Positions 9,601 through 14,749 of a stretch of 36,755 nt of DNA are shown piece by piece. Numbering within the stretch: the first letter of the stretch is position 1; every line of letters begins with the position of its first letter. The position numbers were made by a program, and so were the translations under genes. Under the pieces are notes generated by a model. It saw nothing but the letters and a program-made list of their open reading frames with translations. It was not told the DNA's origin and did no database searches. The DNA comes from Pseudomonas sp. Root71 (GTDB taxonomy: Bacteria > Pseudomonadota > Gammaproteobacteria > Pseudomonadales > Pseudomonadaceae): the NCBI RefSeq assembly GCF_001429045.1, contig NZ_LMHY01000029.1, positions 291,022-327,776 on the forward strand, in the 5' to 3' direction.

Positions 9601-10107
9601 CGGCACGGTCAGGCCTGCGTCCGGCGTGATATTGGGAATCTGGAAAACGGCAACGTCGTCGGCGGTACCGAACAGGCCATCCAGGCCGGGACTGGTGACC
9701 AACTGTGAATCCGGATTGGCCGCTGCGGCCGCGACCGCCGCCGGATTGTTGGCGGTCTGGTCCACGATCAGGTTGCTGATGGTGCGCGGCTGCGAGTCGA
9801 AGACGGCACCGCTGGTCTGCAGGTAGGAGGTCGGTGTGGTTCCGCCTGGATCGGTGGGGCCGAAGAAGCCGGCCGGCTGGACCTGCGCGGTATTGAACAC
9901 CGGCGTCGTCATGCGCGGAAAGAAATTGTCGGCGGCACCGAACTGGGGATTGGCCAGGTTGTTGTCGATGCCGGAGACGGTGCGCAGACCGAAGGGGACT
10001 TCTACGTTCTGCAGCAAGTCAGCCAGACTCGCGCCAGACGCATTCCGTTCAGCGATGAAAATTTGTTCGAGAATGAACTCAAGATCGGACTTGATGAAGC
10101 TGGCCAT
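1..10107 (-). CDS. Giant secreted RTX protein with two tandem animal-type heme peroxidase modules (partial, C-terminus off window)
   Basis: The frame starting at 10107 stays open to base 1, giving at least 3,369 residues. I checked many 60-base lines for minus-strand stops in this frame and found none. The ATG follows GAGGAAATAGCC, a good ribosome site. Module 1 (about residues 5-1490) and module 2 (about 1518-2985) each hold an animal (myeloperoxidase-like) peroxidase domain with the expected active site: distal FGQFFDH (His183; His1690), GDGRVNEN arginine (Arg434; Arg1946) and proximal FRFGHSML histidine (His560; His2071). Each is followed by GGxGxDxxx calcium-binding RTX nonapeptides and a beta-rich Ig-like linker. 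Seven or so GxDGxxGTADD inserts per module resemble the calcium motif described in the P. putida KT2440 peroxidase PehA. There is no N-terminal signal peptide, and RTX repeats dominate the C-terminal part, so export by a type I system is inferred; its signal would lie beyond base 1. The likely role is an extracellular, calcium-dependent, H2O2-using oxidase. Confidence 0.9.
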   Translation of the reverse strand, partial: MASFIKSDLEFILEQIFIAERNASGASLADLLQNVEVPFGLRTVSGIDNNLANPQFGAADNFFPRMTTPVFNTAQVQPAGFFGPTDPGGTTPTSYLQTSGAVFDSQPRTISNLIVDQTANNPAAVAAAAANPDSQLVTSPGLDGLFGTADDVAVFQIPNITPDAGLTVPFNQWMTFFGQFFDHGLDLVTKGGSGTVFIALQPDDPLFVPGSPTNFMVLTRATNLPGPDGILGTADDIHEQSNTTSPFVDQNQTYSSHPSHQVFLRAYELNAAGDPVATGKLITNRDLGVDGHFGTADDVEIGGMATWAIVKAQARDLLGINLTDADVFNVPLLATDAYGNFIKGPNGLPQVVMMGADGIAGTADDVLVEGNRAAPISLTNAVRTGHQFLIDIAHSADPTGGLVADADTVIGGPQAPGTYDNELLDKHYIAGDGRVNENIGLTTVHSIFHSEHNRLVEQTKDTVLASADLDFLNKWLMPDAQLTALPATPADIAALHWNGERLFQAAKFGTEMQYQHLVFEEFARTIQPQVDVFLAPMGNDTTVNPAIVAEFAHTVFRFGHSMLLETVDRFDPNFNVVGDGNPVDPGNQQTGLIAAFLNPLAFAASGPTPEEAAGAIVRGVTRQVGNEIDEFVTDAVRNNLVGLPLDLAALNLARGRDTGIPSLNAARREFYHMTGDSQLTPYTSWADFVQHMKHPESLINFIAAYGTHSTITSATTLADKRAAAADLVLGSATAPADRLDFLNSSGAWASNAGADGILHTADDVTITGLDAIDFWIGGLAEEKMPFGGLLGSSFNFVFETQLENLQNGDRLYYLARTAGLNFGTELENNSFANLVMLNSDAVHLPANIFQTPAFTLEVDPTHQFNPSVVAGPDGIVGTVDDLPANADPFGPSEHPIGSPRIDRITPLVIRDNPDTVGPDTNYLHYTGGDTVVLGGTAGDDILIAGDSDDDTVYGDAGNDRIDGGYGNDNLFGGAGDDIITDMGGDDVIHGEDGNDVIQVGNSTLAGNNLVHGGAGKDFIITTEDITLTFAGAGDDFILGSKVNLAPTGNEGDDWIEGGTQDGAPGDNASPTLSDDVPGNDIFIGTGGFDEMIGEGGDDTFVASDAQDKMDGMSGFDWTTYKNDKYGVTVDMVVPFFSPYHAVPDAAGNIVGAVAQSPDSVYDRFAEVEGLSGSAFADFLRGDEQNAAIIANVTARGSILTNFDLVSGLRAFVGSAGFGADGIGGTADDQFGAGNIILGGDGSDIIEGRGGSDLIDGDSWLNVRISVRQNVDGSGPEIASFDSMTPMIPLMLNGTYNPGQLVAVREILPGVGGFDTVNFMGPLANYSVTVNDNGTALDFTDDIVTVTDNVGKEETDRLTHIERLQFSDQSMVLVPGLNAEPVGALTVDNTAPTVGQILTVSAAGLTDGDNAGGAIHNSISYVWQFEAAPGSGVFEDIILGPGRIGIGFVRADAPTFTVTSDLAGLAIRVKGIYADDHGVTEQVFSAPTTAVVAGAPTPAAAPSLIDPQTTAPSNGVRYTQADLAFILDQIKLAEHHAAGENLNSLLPNIRMPFGLRTVEGTENNLLHPEFGAADNVFPRLTTPDFRPADAGTSYTQTSGLVIDSQPRTISNLIVDQTANNPAAVAATFDPGLDGVLGTADDVLKAGAQVVTGTRTDGTTFQTFFDPNVSPDAGLTAPFNQWMTFFGQFFDHGLDLVTKGGSGTVFVPLQPDDPLFVPGSPTNFMVLTRATNQPGPDGILGTADDIHENTNTTSPFVDQNQTYSSHPSHQVFLRAYELNATGDPVATGKLIENRDLGADGVFGTADDVGIGGMATWKVVKAQAHDLLGINLTDADFDNVPLLATDAYGNFIKGPNGFPQVVMKGADGIAGTADDVLVEGNPAAPISLVNAARTGHAFLNDIAHTAVPVDDQTGAALLPDADNVVGGTPAAGFYDNELLDAHYIAGDGRVNENIGLTTVHSIFHHEHNRLVDHTMAVVLATAASGDVSFLNEWLLTPVTAVPADTSTLDWNGERLFQTAKFGTEMQYQHLVFEEFARTIQPMVDPFFAPGQVYDTAIDPSIVAEFAHTVYRFGHSMLLEQVDRLDPNFASSDIGLIQAFLNPLEFASSGATPEEAAGAIVRGVTRQVGNEIDEFVTEALRNNLLGLPLDLPAINLARGRDTGIPSLNAARREFYGPTGDAELKPYTSWADFVQHMKHPESLVNFIAAYGTHATITGATTLADKRAAAADLVFGGATAPADRVDFLNSTGAWASNAGADGVLHTADDVTITGLDDVDFWVGGLAEEKMPFGGMLGSTFNFVFENQMEKLQDGDRFYYLERTASMDFGAELENNTFANLVMANTDATHLSARVFLTPAYTLEVNQANQYNPSVIAGPDGIVGTLDDLPANADPFGPSDHPIGSPRTDFLTPLVIRDNPATAGPDTNYLHYTGADTVVLGGTPGNDILIAGDSDDDTVYGDAGNDRIDGGYGNDQLFGGTGDDIITDMGGDDVIHGEDGNDVIQGGNGLNLILGQAGQDFIVTGEDAADSSGGLGNDFILGSKANEFARGGEGDDWIQGGSADGVAGDNFDPFGNDPINGNDVFLGDGGPDNFDGEGGDDIMVGSPSEADRFIGFSGYDWATYKDDQVGVTMDLNSRLRFFDQPAVPGSTASILARLDLVEGMSGSSHADFLGGDDSTADLLAIAGAKGSVLTNFDLISGLRDLVGSAGNGADGIAGTADDKFDGGNIILGGDGSDVIAGRGGDDLIDGDKWLNVRISVRQNIDGTGPEIASFDSLTPLVPLMMNGTYNPGQLQIVREILTAAGPDFDTALFSGNLADYTVVNNVNGTVTVTDNVAGRDGTDTLSNIERLQFSDQAVVLGGLNSAPVGSLRIDDPTPAVGQVLTVSAADITDADNSATGGAIAGPISFFWQFEARPGSGVFEDITFFAAGEVARAEGTTVTVGSELRVPPPATLIGAVPAIPELVVAAGLALRVRAVYKDANGVLEEVFSAPTAPITPAGTGTVNVLPVGTVLISDTTPAEGSALTATDAFTDANGTTTSVISHQWQVGSGAIFADIAGATGTTFTPDQAQVGQQLRVVASYADDLGTLERVTSAATTVVSDVFVGTAGADIWNGTAGDDVASGGDGNDILNALGGNDILNGDAGNDFLNGGAGNDQMLGGTGNDTYRVDSIGDVVLELTGEGQDSVQTTLASYTLGANVEHLLYLGVGNFVGTGNALNNVITGGVGNDTLNGGAGNDTLLGGLGNDLLIGGTGNDRMVGGVGNDGYIVDSAFDLVVEATGEGADSVQTSLASYTLGANVEHLLYTGTGNFVGTGNASNNVMTGGVGNDTLNGGAGNDTLLGGLGNDILTGGTGNDRMVGGVGNDGYIVDSAFDL
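1150..5556 (-). repeat. Peroxidase-RTX module, copy 2
   Basis: The second copy starts at FILDQIKLAEHHAAGE and repeats the order peroxidase, RTX, short RTX, Ig-like linker, ending in EEVFSAPTAPI. All heme-contact and catalytic motifs seen in copy 1 are kept. Some blocks are almost identical at DNA level: 2613-2700 and 7113-7200 are exactly 4,500 bp apart and differ at three positions. Confidence 0.85.
5640..10095 (-). repeat. Peroxidase-RTX module, copy 1
   Basis: This is the first copy of an intragenic duplication. It runs from the motif FILEQIFIAERNASGA, through the peroxidase domain (about 10000-7550), RTX repeats (about 7310-7060), a second short RTX group (about 6410-6340), to an Ig-like segment ending in QVFSAPTTAVV. 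Landmarks sit 4.50 to 4.54 kb from their partners in copy 2, always by a multiple of three bases, so differences are in-frame indels. Copy 1 has an extra proline/glycine-rich insert near 9830-9890. Confidence 0.85.
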
Positions 10108-10324
10108 GGCTATTTCCTCGATGCTTAACCAATCAGGAAACCACTCGCATAAAACACGGCTGCAAACGCGTGGTTGAGTGCTGAACCCCATAAATGAAAA
10201 TCGAAACTTGAACGACGGGACCTGGTACAACGGCCGCACCGAGCCCCTACTGAATTGCGTGCAATCAGCAGAACTCGACTGAGGATCAATTCCCCATGAC
10301 AACCGTATTTACAGGCTGGTATTG

Positions 10325-10339
10325 CGCCTCAAGGAGGCG
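10325..10339. other. Short perfect hairpin in the peroxidase leader region
   Basis: CGCCTC-aag-GAGGCG forms a 6-bp stem with a 3-base loop. Neither side carries a T-run, so it is not a classical terminator. It could be an mRNA structure if transcription starts upstream of it. Confidence 0.4.
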
Positions 10340-10384
10340 ACGGCCCATGAACCCAGGTTGAATAGAAGGTGCAACTTACTCGCG

Positions 10385-10404
10385 GCCCCGTCACGTATCG
10401 GGGC
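10385..10404 (-). terminator. Possible terminator after the 155-residue ORF
   Basis: GCCCCG-tcacgtat-CGGGGC is a 6-bp GC-only stem one base beyond the stop of the ORF ending at 10406. The T-run expected of an intrinsic terminator is missing, so it may only pause or stabilise the transcript. Confidence 0.35.
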
Positions 10405-10405
10405 T

Positions 10406-10873
10406 CTATGCATCTGTACATGATGCTCTCTCAGGCATAGGGGGCTTGTCACAGATGCCACACATCCAGAGAACAGAGGCATTGGCCGGAATATGCTCGC
10501 GAAGATCGCCATATTCCGGGACTTCCTGAGGGGTGATGGCACGGTTCTGCGTCCATGCGGCTTCGTCAACAAGCCTTTTATCCATGAGAAAACTGGCATC
10601 GACTACGAATTGACTAGTATGTATTGGAGGCTGACTCCGCACGCTGGGTGGCGGAGCCAGGAAACCATTGGAACCACAGGTTTGGTTCTGATTGAGTGGA
10701 GCACCCGCACTGTTGGACTGGAGCGTTTTCTCAACAGAGAATTCAAGTGAAGCGAGTTTGACTTGAATGCCAGGGTGCGAATGGCCGACCACACTATTGG
10801 TAATAACCGCCAGCTGTTGTTGCCGGAAATAGCGATTATCCAGATGGATCGAGAATCTTTTTAAACTATTCAT
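10406..10873 (-). CDS. Hypothetical protein, 155 residues, unknown
   Basis: I do not recognise this protein. The frame can be opened eight codons further upstream, but the ATG at 10873 (MNSLKRFSIHL) follows GGGAGG at ideal spacing, so I chose it. The predicted product is soluble, with no signal peptide or membrane segment. It has a proline-rich middle (FLAPPPSVRSQPP) and three cysteines (one mid-protein, plus CGIC and ASCTD near the end). It lies in the same direction as the peroxidase gene, 298 bp upstream, and is divergent from the sensor kinase with 72 bp between their starts. That placement suggests it belongs to the same regulatory unit, but this is inference. The coding potential is supported by start and ribosome site only. 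Confidence 0.5.
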   Translation of the reverse strand: MNSLKRFSIHLDNRYFRQQQLAVITNSVVGHSHPGIQVKLASLEFSVEKTLQSNSAGAPLNQNQTCGSNGFLAPPPSVRSQPPIHTSQFVVDASFLMDKRLVDEAAWTQNRAITPQEVPEYGDLREHIPANASVLWMCGICDKPPMPERASCTDA

Positions 10874-10945
10874 CGCGCCTCCCGCCTTCAACCTCAAATG
10901 CCAGCTTTACACTCCATTGAAAATGAGTATTGAGGGGCTACCCGG

Positions 10946-12442
10946 ATGTGTACAGAGACAAAAGCCCAATCAAATTCTGAGACCTTGGTCGCAGAATCGG
11001 ATCAGACCTTGGTCGGATCAGAGGCTGGCCAAACGTCCAGTGGCGGAGGCCCGGGAGGACAGAGCCCCCGTGCGAAATTGCGCCATTTGAGCCGCTCGAC
11101 CCAGTTCGTAATCTGCGCCGCAATCATTCTGGGCTTGACCATGACGTTCGTTGGAAAGCTCGTAAGCCAGAGTATCGAAGATGCAACGATTCAAACGGCG
11201 GCAGAGACGGGCGCGCGTTATATGCAGAACTTTCTCGAACCTTTCGTCCAGGGACTGACCACTGTCAAAGAACTCCCCGATGCAACCATTCAGACCATTG
11301 ATCACCTGCTGTCCAGCACCTCGTTGAGTACACATGTGGTCTCGGTGAAGATCTGGCTTCCAGACGGCACGATTGTCTACAGCACCGACAAGTCCACGGT
11401 GCGGAAAACCTTTCCGACAGAGGAGATCTCACTGGCGCTGACAGGCAAGATCTATACAGAACTGGACAATGATTTTGAGGGTGATAATGAGGATGCTTTT
11501 GAGCGCAGCCTGAATATTCCGCTCTATGAAATTTTTGCTCCACTGCGCGAAGCCGGTACTGGAAAGATTGTTGCGGTTGGTGAGTTCTACGAAACCGCGG
11601 AAGCGTTACAGCGCGAAATCAATAATCTTCGCAAGAAAGTATGGGCGATTGTTGGTGCCGCAACGACGGCCATGCTTTTGTTGTTATTTTTTATCGTTCG
11701 GCGTGATGACAAGATAATAAAACAACATGAAACAGCACTTGAATGGCGAATGGATGAGCAAGCCAGGTTGCACTCGAACAATGCCGCCCTTCAACACAAA
11801 GTCACTACAGCCAATCGCGAATTCTCCAGAATCAATGAACTCACTCTTCGTCGGATCGGGGCCGACCTTCATGATGGTCCTGCCCAGCTGTTGTCACTTA
11901 TTCTCCTTCGCCTTGAAGAACTCGAAAATTCACAAGGCGCCTCGGATGAGGAAGTTCTCGAAATGATCAGGCGTGCCGGCGAGGATGCTTTAAACGAAGT
12001 GCGGGAAATATCACTCGACCTGGCACTTCCGGAAGTCACTGACCTGACCCTGCACGATGCGCTGGTATTGCTTGCCGAGCGGCACGAAGAGCGAACCGAG
12101 ACGCGAGTCGAACTGGAGCTTGATGCTCTTCCAGACGATGTACCGATAGCGCATAAAATTTGTATTTACCGCTTCGCCCAGGAAGCGTTGAACAATGCCT
12201 ATATTCACGCCGGAGGAAAGGGCCAAAAACTCAGCGCCTCTCACTGCGAAGGGCTACTGGAAGTACAAGTCGAGGATGCGGGAGTGGGAATTCCAACCGA
12301 GAAACCGAGTGTGCCTGGTCGAGGTAGAACTCATCTGGGCCTTGTCGGCATGCGCTATCGCGTCGAATCCCTCGGCGGAGTATTCATCATTGAATCGGCG
12401 CCCCATGCCGGAACCAAAGCCAGGGCGCAGTTCAAAATCTGA
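10946..12442 (+). CDS. NarX-type membrane sensor histidine kinase
   Basis: This 498-residue protein has a polar, Gly/Ser-rich N-tail (1-50), a first membrane helix (about 53-72), an extracytoplasmic sensor region (about 73-230) and a second helix (about 232-252). A coiled linker leads to a HisKA_3 dimerisation domain with the phospho-accepting His309 in ADLHDGPAQLL. The HATPase domain follows, with its N box (QEALNNAYIHAG, 412-423), G1 box (EDAGVGIP) and a GLVGMRYRVESLGG motif. These are the marks of the NarX/DesK class, whose partners are NarL/LuxR regulators; such a regulator is encoded convergently 45 bp downstream. The sensor region looks like a PAS/Cache fold (VKIWLPDGTIVYSTD), but its ligand cannot be told. 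GAGGGG precedes the ATG. Confidence 0.9.
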   Translation: MCTETKAQSNSETLVAESDQTLVGSEAGQTSSGGGPGGQSPRAKLRHLSRSTQFVICAAIILGLTMTFVGKLVSQSIEDATIQTAAETGARYMQNFLEPFVQGLTTVKELPDATIQTIDHLLSSTSLSTHVVSVKIWLPDGTIVYSTDKSTVRKTFPTEEISLALTGKIYTELDNDFEGDNEDAFERSLNIPLYEIFAPLREAGTGKIVAVGEFYETAEALQREINNLRKKVWAIVGAATTAMLLLLFFIVRRDDKIIKQHETALEWRMDEQARLHSNNAALQHKVTTANREFSRINELTLRRIGADLHDGPAQLLSLILLRLEELENSQGASDEEVLEMIRRAGEDALNEVREISLDLALPEVTDLTLHDALVLLAERHEERTETRVELELDALPDDVPIAHKICIYRFAQEALNNAYIHAGGKGQKLSASHCEGLLEVQVEDAGVGIPTEKPSVPGRGRTHLGLVGMRYRVESLGGVFIIESAPHAGTKARAQFKI

Positions 12443-12470
12443 TCATCCGAGCCAGAATGATCATTGCACC

Positions 12471-12504
12471 CAAGTAACCGCAAGCGCTTATCGCCCGTTA
12501 CTTG
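12471..12504. terminator. Inverted repeat between converging kinase and regulator genes
   Basis: CAAGTAAC at 12471-12478 pairs perfectly with GTTACTTG at 12497-12504. The 18-base loop contains the regulator's stop codon and the palindrome AAGCGCTT. Its place between converging genes suggests a bidirectional terminator, but there is no clear T-run on either side. Confidence 0.4.
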
Positions 12505-13198
12505 TCTTACCACTGTCATTCAAGTCGCGGCGTTGAAGAGCACCACATAAGCCAGGTATATGGTCACTCTCCCAATGCCGTCTCACTGCTGCGACTGCCT
12601 GTGTCCGGTTACGAACGCGCAGCTTGTACATGACATTCGTCATGTAGTGCTTGATGGTCTTCTCGCAGAGCTCGAGCTTGATCGCAACCTCGCGGTTAGT
12701 CAGGCCCTTCGATACCTCCCGGATAACCTGTTCTTCGCGATGGGTCAGCTCGACCTTTTGCTTGTCAGCCGCGTGCTTTCCGAAATTGCTCAATAGCTTG
12801 CTGGCAAGCTTGGGTGTAATGAAGGTTTCACCACCGGCAACATTTCTGATGGCTTGTACCAGCTCACGACCGCTTATGCCTTTCAACGCATATCCCTGCG
12901 CGCCCGCTTCGAGGGCGCAATAGGCATCCTCGATGGACTCGGACACTGTCAGCATCAAAATTTTAACTGCCGGCGAAGAAGCTGAGATCGCTCGCACAGC
13001 AGCAAAGCTATCGCCCGGCATATTTACATCCATCAGCAATACATCCGGAGCAAAACGAGCGGCAATTTCCAGGGCATCATCGGCAGACGCCCCCTGCTCG
13101 ACCACCTGAAAGTCAGCGACTTTCTTCAGCGCCATTGTGACCCCATCCCTTAACAGCGGGTGATCATCAACGATGCCAATCTTGATCATGGAACTCAT
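12488..13198 (-). CDS. NarL/LuxR-family response regulator
   Basis: The 236-residue protein has an N-terminal receiver domain (about 4-120) with the acidic pair Asp11/Asp12, phospho-acceptor Asp57 (LLMDVNMPG), Thr84 and Lys106 (ALKGISG). A C-terminal LuxR/GerE helix-turn-helix spans about 150-207 (LTHREEQVIREVSKGLTNREVA by motif class). The upstream start was chosen because GAGGAG lies six bases before it; a second ATG three codons later is possible. After the HTH domain there is a tail of about 30 residues (from roughly Asp212) that is not part of the fold. It is almost certainly the partner of the HisKA_3 kinase, yet the two genes face each other, so they must be expressed from separate promoters. 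The peroxidase gene is a plausible target, by proximity only. Confidence 0.9.
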   Translation of the reverse strand: MSSMIKIGIVDDHPLLRDGVTMALKKVADFQVVEQGASADDALEIAARFAPDVLLMDVNMPGDSFAAVRAISASSPAVKILMLTVSESIEDAYCALEAGAQGYALKGISGRELVQAIRNVAGGETFITPKLASKLLSNFGKHAADKQKVELTHREEQVIREVSKGLTNREVAIKLELCEKTIKHYMTNVMYKLRVRNRTQAVAAVRRHWESDHIPGLCGALQRRDLNDSGKTSNGR

Positions 13199-13883
13199 AA
13201 GAAGCTCCTCTTAAACGGCGATGGCGCTGCAAGGGGGGTCGTGCGTTTCATTTTTCACCCCTCGCGGCATGCCGAACCTGGCAAGACCCGCGGTCTCCAT
13301 GATGTCCGGGACGTTACGGGTACCCAAGGGGGGTGCAACTAATGAGCCACTACCGCAGGGCGAAGAAAAAGCCCAGGTTAATTAATAAGCTGTTTCTGAA
13401 TGCTTCGGACGAGAGAAAGGCTAAGCGGGGAATATTCCTCAAATCAGGTGGTAAGCCCCCGGTTGGGTGGGTGTAATGCCCCATTTATGGAGAGAGTGGA
13501 GACTCTATTTCAACGGCCGCTATTAGTAGGGATTACTTGCCCTGAGACGACGTGGACTTAACGAGTCGGGACAGGCAGCGGCGGGCAAAAGGGAACCCTC
13601 AGCGGCCCGGTGTCGCTTGGGACTCTTCAAAATGATGCCGTAACAATGGCATCTCTCACTAATAGCCAACGTAGACAGGTTCTCGCCGATACCCCCCCTC
13701 CTGGCCAGCGCTATAAGTAGCAAGCTATTTGTTGATGAAAGTCTGAAGTATTCTTTTGAACTTTCAGATTCTTTCAGTGCGCGGCCTGTGCCTAACATCG
13801 ACTCCACAGCGAACCAGCCTCTTGGCAGCCTGGCGCCGTCGAAGTGCATTTGCAGTAGGCCTTGGGATTTTTGAGGATCACCG
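13199..13883. other. Gene-free region between the regulator and the five-gene operon
   Basis: I see no convincing gene in these 685 bp. The region must contain the regulator's promoter (left part) and the promoter of the plus-strand operon (right part). It is visibly less GC-rich in places than its surroundings and holds several dyads: GATGCC/GGCATC at 13634-13653, AGAGT/ACTCT near 13494-13506, and a longer imperfect hairpin at 13736-13776. A minus-strand open frame of 127 codons overlaps it but ends inside the next gene's start region and has no protein-like character. Confidence 0.55.
13736..13776. promoter_or_regulatory. Imperfect hairpin upstream of the five-gene operon
   Basis: TGAAAG then TCTGAAGT on the left pairs with ACTTTCAGA then CTTTCA on the right, with small bulges and an A/T-rich loop. 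It lies about 110 bp upstream of the first gene of the operon. It could be a leader hairpin or an operator for a dimeric regulator; nothing in the sequence decides between these. Confidence 0.35.
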
Positions 13884-14735
13884 ATGAAGCTGGAAATTTT
13901 CCGCACGCTGTGGGGTTACACCGCCAGCAAGGCCCAGGCGCTCGAGGAGTTGCTGCAAGCGGGCTTTGACGGGATGGAGGCACGCCTGCCACTGGACGCC
14001 CGTGAGCGGGCCGAGTTTGGCGCCTTTCTCCAGGCCAATCGCCTGGGCTATATCAGCACGGTCTTCACCGCGTACGACGTGCTGCCGGACCAGTCGGCAA
14101 CCCCTGCCGTCCACCTCAATGATCTCGATCAAAAACTCGCCTGGGCCGCTGAACTCGGCCCGCGCTTCGTCAATGTGCTGGCGGGCAACGATCGCTGGTC
14201 CTTGCCACAACAAGTGGAGTTTTTTGGCCAGGCGCTGGATCTGGCGCGCAAGCACGGCCAGGTCTGCAGTTTCGAAACCCACCGCTCGCGGTCGCTGTTC
14301 AACCCCTGGGTGACCCTGGAGTTGATCCGGCAACTGCCCGAGCTGTTGTTCACCAGCGACATCAGCCATTGGGTGGTGACCTGCGAGCGCCTGTTGAATG
14401 ACCCGGCCGATGACCTGAGCGCTTTCATCGAGCGGGTTCACCATATCCAGGCCCGGGTCGGTTATGACCAGGGACCGCAGGTTCCGCACCCGGCGGCTCC
14501 CGAATATGCAAGGGAACTGGCCTTCCATCAGCAGCACTGGGAAAGCATCTGGCGCTCGCAGCAAGCCCGCGGTTACCAGGTCAGCACCCTGACCCCGGAG
14601 TTCGGCGCCGACGGCTACCTGCATCACCTGCCCTTCACCAATGTCCCGGTCGCCGACCTGTGGTCATTGAATGTGTGGATGGGCCAGACCGAGCGTGAAC
14701 ACTTCGACCGTTTCAGCCATTCAAGCCATCCTTAG
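13884..14735 (+). CDS. Xylose-isomerase-like TIM-barrel protein (sugar phosphate isomerase/epimerase family)
   Basis: The 283-residue protein has the pattern of AP-endonuclease-2/xylose-isomerase-like TIM barrels. Likely divalent-metal ligands are Glu131 (SFETHRSR), Asp159 with nearby His162 (TSDISHW), His187 (VHHIQARVGYDQGPQVP) and Glu239 (TPEFGADGY). Members isomerise or epimerise sugars and sugar-like acids, or act as aldolases or dehydratases on keto-acids, so the reaction cannot be named from sequence. GAGG eight bases before the ATG fixes the start. It is the first gene of a five-gene run and is followed after 14 bp by a 2-oxoglutarate-type oxygenase, suggesting it handles a product or precursor of that oxidation. 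Confidence 0.8.
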   Translation: MKLEIFRTLWGYTASKAQALEELLQAGFDGMEARLPLDARERAEFGAFLQANRLGYISTVFTAYDVLPDQSATPAVHLNDLDQKLAWAAELGPRFVNVLAGNDRWSLPQQVEFFGQALDLARKHGQVCSFETHRSRSLFNPWVTLELIRQLPELLFTSDISHWVVTCERLLNDPADDLSAFIERVHHIQARVGYDQGPQVPHPAAPEYARELAFHQQHWESIWRSQQARGYQVSTLTPEFGADGYLHHLPFTNVPVADLWSLNVWMGQTEREHFDRFSHSSHP

Positions 14736-14749
14736 GGAGCCGATGCGAC

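Larger units (their letters stand above)
10108..10405. other. Intergenic region upstream of the peroxidase gene
   Basis: This 298-bp stretch holds no convincing gene. It contains the leader and ribosome site of the peroxidase gene, a short perfect hairpin at 10325-10339 and a GC hairpin at 10385-10404. I could not assign a promoter with good -35 and -10 boxes, although one serving the peroxidase is expected here. Confidence 0.5.

Noticed and set aside
13523..13906. A 127-codon minus-strand frame in the gap before the five-gene operon
   Set aside because: No ribosome site, no protein-like composition, and it overlaps the start of the isomerase-like gene.
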